Assembly: GCF_016405985.1 (NCBI RefSeq)
Contig: NZ_JAEFCF010000024.1
Coordinates: forward strand, 1-64,000
Reading direction: 5' to 3'
Length of the DNA stretch: 64,000 bases
Source: Paracoccus sp. IB05
GTDB lineage: Bacteria; Pseudomonadota; Alphaproteobacteria; Rhodobacterales; Rhodobacteraceae
Shown here piece after piece: positions 7,837 to 14,079 of this stretch. A model generated the notes under the pieces. That model was not told the DNA's origin and did not search any database. It saw only the letters and a program-made list of their open reading frames with translations. Made by a program: the position numbers and the translations under genes. The stretch's first letter is position 1; every line of letters begins with the position of its first letter.

Positions 7837-7941
7837 GCCTCCGGCGGGGATATTTAAGGACAGAAAATAGCAGCCTCATTTTCTGTCTCTAAATATCCCG
7901 GGGGAGCCCACGCCGCAGGCGTGGGCGGGGGCAGCGCCCCC
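7837..7941. repeat. Large inverted-repeat element with three hairpins
   Basis: Arms at 7847-7868 and 7878-7899 (GGGATATTTA...ACAGAAAAT and its complement) match over 22 bp with two mismatches and a 9-nt loop. It is bounded by GCCTCCGGCGGGGATATTT (7837-7855). Two more stems follow: CCCACGCC-GCA-GGCGTGGG (7907-7925) and GGGGGC-AGC-GCCCCC (7927-7941), the latter touching the stop codon of the gene ending at 7941. It fills the gap between two operon genes. The edge sequence recurs, inverted, at 60145-60163. Confidence 0.8.
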
Positions 7942-9065
7942 TAGCCCGGGATCAGCCTGCCCCCGGCGCCAACCACGAATTTCCGGATCCCGCGCAGGCC
8001 CGGCGGATCCTGTTCGACAAGCACCTGATAGGGCCGCTCCGGCAGCACGATCATCCGTTCAGTCGCCGTCGTCCCCGTATCGGCCCCGATCACCGGCGCG
8101 AGACGCCAGATCTGCCCGGGCCGCGTCGAGAACCAGCCGTCTTTCACCGGCTCCTCGCGATCCGAGACCAGATCTTCCAGCGTCCAGACCAGCGCCCAAT
8201 CCTCGCCTTCCGGGGCGCGCGCATCTTCCAGCACGTTCGAGATCGGGCCCGATTGCAGCGTGAAGCCCGAGGAATACATCGGCCCCAGCGTGATACGGCG
8301 CAGCCGTTTCGGACAGGCGTCCTCGAAATCCTTGTCAAAGCCGGTGGCCATGGTCACCAGCTTCAGCCCTCCCATGCTTTGCGCCAGCAGTTTTTGCCGG
8401 ATCCCGGGCCAGCGCAAGGCGTCCTCGGGCAGCGAGCGGCGACCGGTATCCTCCATCTCCAGCAGATAGACCACCGGCAGGTTCAGCCCGGAATCCCAGA
8501 CCGCCCAATGGATCAGATAGCGGCGGCGGTCGCCATTTTGCCCCAGCCATTGCGCCTCCGGGTCATTCCTCGCGTGAAACAATCCGCCCGCGCGGACCGC
8601 CTCATAGTAAAGCCGCTGGCTCAGCGCGAACTGGAGCTGCACCGGCACTTTGCGCTCGCCCAGAATGGTGCGGATCATGCGGTCGCGCAGCTCGTCTGCA
8701 GAGGCCATGCCCGAGAGATGACGTTCGGCCTGCTGGGCATCGACCGCCATCATCATCAGTTCCTGCACCACCGGAAAACCGCTTTCATGGCGGTCGATGG
8801 TCAGGCGTGGCGCGCCTTCGGCAAGGCCCGACATCAGGTATTTATGGCTCAGCGCGCTGAATGTGCCGATCACGCCGTTCAGATAGGCGGCCAGCACCCG
8901 TGTCTCGACCCGACTGAAGCGGCCTTCTTTCTCGAATTCCGCCGCGACCCTGGCCAGATAGCCGCCGATCCGGCCGAATTTCGTGAAATAGCGCCGCGCT
9001 TGGGCGGTATCGTAGATTTCGGCGTGATCGCTGACCAGCGCTTCTTTCACGCTGTTATCAGCCAT
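7941..9065 (-). CDS. Uncharacterised soluble protein, 374 aa
   Basis: I chose ATG 9065 (MADNSVKEALVSDHAEIYD) because GGAGG lies 5 nt upstream and it overlaps the preceding stop by only a few bases; an in-frame ATG at 9110 would add 15 residues and a larger overlap. The product has no membrane segment. Recognisable stretches are an N-terminal helical part with YFTKFGRIGGYLARVAAEF, a middle part with QRLYYEAVRAGGLFHARN, and a beta-rich C-terminal part with PERPYQVLVEQDPPG. I cannot name a family; proteins of this kind occur beside the same AAA+ gene in related bacteria as far as I recall. A structural or adaptor role in the operon's complex is only a guess. Confidence 0.7.
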   Translation of the reverse strand: MADNSVKEALVSDHAEIYDTAQARRYFTKFGRIGGYLARVAAEFEKEGRFSRVETRVLAAYLNGVIGTFSALSHKYLMSGLAEGAPRLTIDRHESGFPVVQELMMMAVDAQQAERHLSGMASADELRDRMIRTILGERKVPVQLQFALSQRLYYEAVRAGGLFHARNDPEAQWLGQNGDRRRYLIHWAVWDSGLNLPVVYLLEMEDTGRRSLPEDALRWPGIRQKLLAQSMGGLKLVTMATGFDKDFEDACPKRLRRITLGPMYSSGFTLQSGPISNVLEDARAPEGEDWALVWTLEDLVSDREEPVKDGWFSTRPGQIWRLAPVIGADTGTTATERMIVLPERPYQVLVEQDPPGLRGIRKFVVGAGGRLIPG

Positions 9066-9321
9066 CCGCGCCTCCATCCTCTCCCGCAGCTGGCCCCGAA
9101 ATATCGCCATCGCCGCCGCCCATCAGCACAACCAGCACCGCAACAAGCGCGAGAATACTGCCTGCCCCCAGCACAAAGAGGCCGCTTTCGCCGATATACC
9201 ATTCGGCCCGGGTCATATCGTAGTGGTCAAGCACCGCGCCCAGCCCGATCATGACGATCCCAAGCGCGATCAGGGCAAGTCCTGCCGGGAAGGCCCGACC
9301 TGGCAGCCGGCCCCCTCTCAT
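9058..9321 (-). CDS. Small two-helix membrane protein
   Basis: 87 aa with helices near residues 13-31 and 45-67 and an acidic, Gly/Asp-rich C-terminal tail (GGGDGDISGPAAGEDGGADG), which probably lies in the cytoplasm. The start ATG overlaps the coiled-coil gene's stop (ATGA at 9318-9321) and its own stop lies within the next gene's first codons, so it is translationally locked between the two. No family recognised. Confidence 0.65.
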   Translation of the reverse strand: MRGGRLPGRAFPAGLALIALGIVMIGLGAVLDHYDMTRAEWYIGESGLFVLGAGSILALVAVLVVLMGGGDGDISGPAAGEDGGADG

Positions 9322-10430
9322 CCCCCGTAACTGCTTTTGTCGTGTTTCTCGACAATAGCGGCAAAGCGGCGGGCGAAACGTTCATCCGCCCTGGCTTTTT
9401 CCTCGAGGATCTTACGAGCGAAGACCATATTGCCCTCATGCGCCTCGAGCATATCGGCCATTTTCGCATTGGTGGCCGAGCCGATCGCCGCCATGGCCGC
9501 CTGGGCCTCCTGGTCGGTCTTGACCCCGATCTCGTTGATCCGGTGTGCGACATCCTGCTGTTGTGCGGTTTTCAGGGACGAGGTCAGCGCGTCATACAGC
9601 ACCACGCGCTGGCGGGTATCGGTTTGCAGCTTGTTGATCAGCACCAGCTGGGTTGCGGCCTGGTTGGTCAGACTGTCGACCCAGGTCTTGCCCTTTTCGA
9701 TATAGCGCTCGAGCGTCTGGCTGCGGGCAAGCTTGACCTGTTCATCCTGGATCAGCGCATTGTGTTTCGCGTTCAGCCCGGCAAGCTCGGTCTCAAGCCG
9801 GGTCCGCGCCGCCGCATCCATCTCGACCGAGATGCGGTTCTCCAGCTCGATCAGGCCCGGGTCCATTGCGGCCACCTCACGGCGCACCGCTTCAAGGTCT
9901 GCCACAGTCGTTTCGCGATCGGTCAGGGTCGCGGAAAGATTGGTCTCGACCCTCGCCTTCTGCCCGTTCAGAAGCTCCAGCTGGCCTTGCAGCAGCTTTA
10001 CGATCACATCCGATTTCGAGATCAGATCCTGCAGCTTGTCATCGATGGTGGCCGAGCGCAGCCGCTCCTGGCGCAGGCTTTCCGATTTCCCCGAGGAAAA
10101 GATGCCGACAAAGCTTTCCCAGCCGGTCTTGGTCCGCATCTCGTCGAAATCTTTCGAGAATGCGGCGGTCACATCGTCAAGCCCCATGATCAGCTCGGCG
10201 ATATTGGCGTTCATCACATCGGTATGTTTGTGGACATCTTCCAGCGTGGCATTTTCCACATCGATCTCGATGCCCTGATCGGCCTTGGTCCGCGCGCTTT
10301 CAATCACCGATGTGATCGCGGTGATCTTGTCCTGGGCCGCCCGGACCTGTTTTTCACTCTCAAGGATCTGAGCTTCAAAATTCGACAATCTGCCCTCCAT
10401 CAAACAACCGGACCACTCTGCCCCTGACAT
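9318..10430 (-). CDS. Coiled-coil protein, first gene of the operon
   Basis: 370 aa, almost entirely helical, with heptad-like runs through about 12-60, 150-245 and 260-300. Examples are ISKSDVIVKLLQGQLELLNG and IELENRISVEMDAAARTRLE. No signal peptide or membrane helix. GAGG about 7 nt upstream supports ATG 10430; a start at 10400 lacks such a site. The layout of two long antiparallel helix bundles is faintly like TelA/XpaC-associated proteins, but I cannot support that assignment. As first gene of eight in a run that encodes an AAA+ ATPase and several small membrane proteins, it could be the filamentous or scaffold component. Upstream is a 408-bp divergent region shared with the LysR gene. 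Confidence 0.7.
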   Translation of the reverse strand: MSGAEWSGCLMEGRLSNFEAQILESEKQVRAAQDKITAITSVIESARTKADQGIEIDVENATLEDVHKHTDVMNANIAELIMGLDDVTAAFSKDFDEMRTKTGWESFVGIFSSGKSESLRQERLRSATIDDKLQDLISKSDVIVKLLQGQLELLNGQKARVETNLSATLTDRETTVADLEAVRREVAAMDPGLIELENRISVEMDAAARTRLETELAGLNAKHNALIQDEQVKLARSQTLERYIEKGKTWVDSLTNQAATQLVLINKLQTDTRQRVVLYDALTSSLKTAQQQDVAHRINEIGVKTDQEAQAAMAAIGSATNAKMADMLEAHEGNMVFARKILEEKARADERFARRFAAIVEKHDKSSYGG

Positions 10431-10838
10431 TGGAGCCTCGCGCGGATGCTACGCGTATGGACCAGGTTGCGGAAGCAGAAAACAAGTAAGACAAGCCAGC
10501 TTTCGCGCGCCTGTGACAGGTCGGAATTCCCCACCTGCCCGACATAGAGAGCTCGGGCACTGGCCTTCCACTAGTCTTGGCTTTCCACGGGCATTGGCAT
10601 TCGCGCGGTGCTTGCGCAGGGCGGCCGGCAGGACGCGTTTCTTGCCGGACCTGCTGTGCCATTTGGTCAGGATCGGTCCGCCGTGGCGCATGACCACCGG
10701 CGCGGCCTTGCGTTTTGGCGATGTTCAGGGTTCTGTATGAAGCGGCGTGTGACGGGGCAAGTGCAGGTCTGCGGACAGACCACAACCCAGCAACCACATG
10801 AAAAAATCAGCAAATAAGAATAGTGGCCGGAAACCGGA
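10431..10838. promoter_or_regulatory. Divergent control region: AAA+ operon and lysR
   Basis: 408 bp between two divergent genes with no credible coding frame. The part next to lysR is AT-richer and holds GGTCTG-CGGA-CAGACC (10766-10781), an inverted repeat, and CCGG-AAA-CCGG just before the lysR start. Promoters for both directions should lie here, but no convincing -35/-10 pair was identified. Confidence 0.45.
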
Positions 10839-11726
10839 ATGATCGACAAGCTGCAGATGTTCATCGCATTGGCGAAAGAACGGCATTTCGGGCGCGCGGC
10901 CGAGGCTTGTGGCGTCACCCAGCCCTCGCTGTCTTCTGCGATCCGCCAGCTGGAAGAGACGCTCGGGGTGCAGCTTGTGCATCGCGGTTCGCGCTTTCAG
11001 GGGCTGACGCCCGAAGGCAAACGCGTGCTGGAACGCGCGGTGCAGATCGTCGGCGATGTGCGCGCTTTGCGCGATGAGATGCGGGTGGTGCGCTCTGGCC
11101 TTTCGGGGCATCTGCGGATCGGGGTGATCCCGACGGCCCTGCCGATGGTGGCAGAACTGACCCGCCCCTTTCTCACCCGCCATCCCAATGTCACCCTTTC
11201 GGTGCTGTCCAGAACATCGACCGAGATCCTGACCGGGATCGAAAGCCTCGATCTCGACGCCGGCATCACCTATCTCGACAATGAGCCGCTGGGGCGCGTG
11301 ACCCAGGCGCCGCTTTACCCGGAATTCTACCGCTTCATCTGCGCGCCCGGGTCGGAAATGGCGGGGCGCGACCGCATCTCCTGGTCCGAAGCCGCGACAC
11401 AGCCGCTTTGCCTGCTGACCCAGGACATGCAAAACCGCCGCATTGTCGACCAGAATCTCGCCGCGGCGGGGGGGCTGCGCACGCCAGGCGTTGAAAGCAA
11501 TTCCTCGATCGTGCTGGTGAGCCATGTCTTGACCGGCAACTGGTGCTCCATCGTCTCGAAACGGCTGGCCGATATCTTTGCCGGCGGCGGCCAGATCGTC
11601 ACTGTGCCGCTGGTCGAGCCCGAGGTCGAACATATGGTCGGCCTGATCTGCGCGCGGCGCGATCCACAAACGCCCGTCATCGCAGCGCTGATTGACGAGG
11701 CGCAGAAGTACCGTTCGCGGCGCTGA
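10839..11726 (+). CDS. LysR-type regulator upstream of fds
   Basis: 295 aa. Residues 1-60 form the winged HTH with the usual KERHFGRAAEACGVTQPSLSSAIRQLE; residues about 90-290 form the periplasmic-binding-protein-like effector domain (GHLRIGVIPTALPMVAELT). It is co-oriented with and 128 bp upstream of fdsG, an arrangement in which LysR proteins usually activate the adjacent formate dehydrogenase genes in response to formate or a related signal; the signal here is inferred. Dyads with LysR-like spacing lie in the intervening gap. Start ATG 10839 is within the CCGG-AAA-CCGG dyad region and fits the family's N-terminus. Gene name fdsR is used for such neighbours but I leave it blank. Confidence 0.88.
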   Translation: MIDKLQMFIALAKERHFGRAAEACGVTQPSLSSAIRQLEETLGVQLVHRGSRFQGLTPEGKRVLERAVQIVGDVRALRDEMRVVRSGLSGHLRIGVIPTALPMVAELTRPFLTRHPNVTLSVLSRTSTEILTGIESLDLDAGITYLDNEPLGRVTQAPLYPEFYRFICAPGSEMAGRDRISWSEAATQPLCLLTQDMQNRRIVDQNLAAAGGLRTPGVESNSSIVLVSHVLTGNWCSIVSKRLADIFAGGGQIVTVPLVEPEVEHMVGLICARRDPQTPVIAALIDEAQKYRSRR

Positions 11727-11748
11727 CATCCGAAAAGCGAAACCAACC

Positions 11749-11816
11749 AAATCCCTCGGGATTTGATAGAAAAATCCTATCGTATAACGGGCAATATGAA
11801 TTGATTGACCTATCAT
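11749..11816 (+). promoter_or_regulatory. Candidate LysR operator and promoter of fds
   Basis: Within the 128-bp lysR-fdsG gap are AAATCCC-TC-GGGATTT (11749-11764, a perfect dyad that may also end the lysR transcript), GATAG-N7-CTATC (11765-11781), a TATAAC -10-like box (11783-11788) and TGAT-N6-ATCA (11802-11815). The 17-bp GATAG dyad has T-N11-A type geometry and abuts the -10-like box, as expected for a LysR-activated promoter with a poor -35. Confidence 0.5.
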
Positions 11817-11854
11817 AAGGGTTACAAATCAACGGGCCAGCGAAAGGCCCGCAT

Positions 11855-12322
11855 ATGCTTGATTCTGTAGACATCGCCGCCCGTGTAGAAGAGATCCTCG
11901 CCGCCCATTCGGGCACCGAGGGCGCGCTTTTGCCCATTCTGCATTCGGTGCAGGAAAGCTTTGGTTACGTGCCGGAGGAGGTGCTGCCGCAGATCGCGCA
12001 GCATCAGAATATCTCCAAGGCCGAAGCCTATGGAGTGATGACATTCTATCATGATTTCAGGGCGAAACCCGCCGGAACCCATGTGCTGAAACTGTGTCGT
12101 GCCGAAAGCTGCCAGACCATGGGTGCGGACCGTGTGGCGGCCCATGCGAAAGAGACGCTGGGCCTCGACTGGCATGAGACGACACCCGACGGAAAGATCA
12201 CGCTGGAGCCGATCTTCTGCCTTGGCCTTTGTGCCTGCGGCCCGTCGGCGCTGGTCGACGGCAAAGTGGTTGGCCGCCTGACCGAGGCGAAACTTGACGC
12301 TATCGTGAAGGGTATGCGCTGA
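11855..12322 (+). CDS. fdsG: NAD-formate dehydrogenase gamma subunit
   Basis: 155 aa, NuoE-like thioredoxin-fold subunit that holds one [2Fe-2S] cluster and completes the electron path to FMN in FdsB. The four expected cysteines are seen in the CRAESCQ and CLGLCACGP motifs (the second pair in IFCLGLCACGPSALVDG). The N-terminal helical part (ILHSVQESFGYVPEEVL) is as in NuoE/HoxE proteins. Length is normal. It begins the fds operon, with fdsB starting in the overlap TGATG. The product acts in the cytoplasm as part of the soluble FdsABGD complex. Regulation is probably through the LysR protein upstream. Confidence 0.95.
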   Translation: MLDSVDIAARVEEILAAHSGTEGALLPILHSVQESFGYVPEEVLPQIAQHQNISKAEAYGVMTFYHDFRAKPAGTHVLKLCRAESCQTMGADRVAAHAKETLGLDWHETTPDGKITLEPIFCLGLCACGPSALVDGKVVGRLTEAKLDAIVKGMR

Positions 12323-13857
12323 TGAGGATCTGGATCCCCCGCGACGCAAGCGCAAAGGCGCTTGGTGCTGAAGAGGTTGTAACGGCTGTGAAGGCCGAGG
12401 CAGCGCGCCGTGGTGTTGAGGTGACGATCACCCGCAACGGCTCGCGCGGCATGGTCTGGCTGGAGCCGCTGGTCGAGGTGGAAACGCCTGAAGGCCGCGT
12501 GGCCTTTGGCCCGATGACGCCGGAAGACGTGGCGCAGATCTTTGATGGCGGTGAACTGGCGCTTGGCCTCACCGAAGACCTGCCCTGGCTCAGGGCCCAG
12601 ACCCGGCTGACCTTCGCCCGCTGCGGCATCATCGATCCGGTTTCGCTGGATGAATATCGGGCCCATGGCGGCCTCAAAGGCCTGACCCGGGCGCTGGCAA
12701 TGACCGGCGCCGAAGTTGTTCAGGAAGTGCTGAATTCCGGCCTGCGTGGCCGGGGCGGCGCGGGCTTCCCCACCGGCATCAAATGGAAGACCGTCCATGA
12801 TGCGCCCATAAAACCGGAACTGGGCGAGAAGAAATACATCGTCACCAATGCCGACGAAGGCGACTCGGGCACCTTCGCCGACCGCATGATCATGGAAGGC
12901 GACCCCTTCACCCTGATCGAAGGCATGATCATCGCCGGGATCGCAGTCGGCGCCACCAAGGGCTTCATCTATTCCCGCTCGGAATATCCGGACGCCAATG
13001 AGGTGATGGCGGCGGCGATCGCAGTGGGCCGCGTTGAGGGGCTTCTCGGGCAGAACGTGCTCGGCTCGGGCAAAGTGTTTGAGCTGGAACTGCGCGTCGG
13101 CGCCGGCGCCTATGTCTGCGGCGAAGAGACGGCTCTGCTGAACAGCCTTGAAGGCAAGCGCGGCACCGTGCGCGCCAAGCCGCCGCTGCCGGCGCTGCAA
13201 GGGTTCATGGGCCGCCCGACGGTGGTGAACAACGTCATTTCGCTGGCCTCGGTGCCGGTGATCCTGGCGGAAGGCGCCGAGCATTATGCCAGTTTCGGCA
13301 TCGGCCGCTCGAAAGGCACGATCCCGCTGCAGATCGCGGGCAATGTGAAACATGGCGGCCTCTTTGAGATCGCCTTTGGTCTGACGCTTGACAGGATCGT
13401 CAATGAGATCGGCGGCGGCACGGCGTCCGGTCGCCCGGTCAAGGCGGTGCAGGTCGGCGGGCCGCTGGGCGCCTGGATCCCGGTCAGCCAGTTTGACACG
13501 CCTTTCGGCTATGAGGAATATGCCGGCCAGAATGCGCTGATCGGCCATGCAGGTCTGACGGTTGCCGATGACACCGCCGATATGATGGCGATGGCGCGGT
13601 TCGCGATGGAATTCTGCGCGATTGAAAGCTGTGGCAAATGCACGCCCTGCCGGATCGGCGCGGTGCGTGGCGTCGAGACGCTTGACCGTATCGCGCGCGG
13701 TGACACAGCGGCGATCCCGCTGCTGACGGATCTGTGCGAGACGATGAAATCCGGCTCGCTCTGCGCGCTTGGCGGCTTCACCCCCTACCCCGTGATGTCG
13801 GCCCTGACGCATTTCCCGGATGATTTCACGGGCGCCGCCCGCGAGGCCGCCGAATGA
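12322..13857 (+). CDS. fdsB: NAD-formate dehydrogenase beta subunit
   Basis: 511 aa, NuoF-like flavoprotein fused to an N-terminal thioredoxin-like domain (about 1-110). FMN/NADH site RGRGGAGFPTG is at 142-152; NADEGDSGTFADR and the Gly-rich GAGAYVCGEETALLNSLEG follow; the [4Fe-4S] ligands are in ESCGKCTPCRIG plus a later SLCALGG. It passes electrons from the Fe-S chain of FdsA to FMN and then NAD+. Overlaps fdsG by one base and the DUF4287 gene by ATGA. Length is typical of FdsB. Confidence 0.96.
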   Translation: MRIWIPRDASAKALGAEEVVTAVKAEAARRGVEVTITRNGSRGMVWLEPLVEVETPEGRVAFGPMTPEDVAQIFDGGELALGLTEDLPWLRAQTRLTFARCGIIDPVSLDEYRAHGGLKGLTRALAMTGAEVVQEVLNSGLRGRGGAGFPTGIKWKTVHDAPIKPELGEKKYIVTNADEGDSGTFADRMIMEGDPFTLIEGMIIAGIAVGATKGFIYSRSEYPDANEVMAAAIAVGRVEGLLGQNVLGSGKVFELELRVGAGAYVCGEETALLNSLEGKRGTVRAKPPLPALQGFMGRPTVVNNVISLASVPVILAEGAEHYASFGIGRSKGTIPLQIAGNVKHGGLFEIAFGLTLDRIVNEIGGGTASGRPVKAVQVGGPLGAWIPVSQFDTPFGYEEYAGQNALIGHAGLTVADDTADMMAMARFAMEFCAIESCGKCTPCRIGAVRGVETLDRIARGDTAAIPLLTDLCETMKSGSLCALGGFTPYPVMSALTHFPDDFTGAAREAAE

Positions 13858-14078
13858 ACACCGCCCCGATCAGCGGACAGGTTAAGGGGCCCGCCTCTTA
13901 CTTTCCCTCGATCGAGGCGAAATATGGCCAGCCAGTGCAACATTGGCTGGACCTTATTGCGACACAAACCGGCCAGCCCCATATGAAGATTGTCGGTTGG
14001 CTGAAAGAAACCCACGGTCTTGGCCACGGCCACGCCAATGCGCTTGTTGCTCATGCGCTGAGCCAGAAGGACATATGA
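13854..14078 (+). CDS. DUF4287 small protein within fds operon
   Basis: 74 aa. The pattern KGPASYFPSIEAKYG, then HWLDLI, HMKIVGWLKETHGLGHGHANALV is that of the DUF4287 family, small helical proteins of unknown function that usually stand alone. Its ATG overlaps the fdsB stop (ATGA) and its stop (TGA, 14076-14078) is one base before the fdsA ATG at 14080, so it is translated within the operon. Formate dehydrogenase operons are normally G-B-A-C-D without it. Whether it helps the enzyme, or is a passenger, cannot be told from sequence. Confidence 0.85.
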   Translation: MNTAPISGQVKGPASYFPSIEAKYGQPVQHWLDLIATQTGQPHMKIVGWLKETHGLGHGHANALVAHALSQKDI

Positions 14079-14079
14079 G

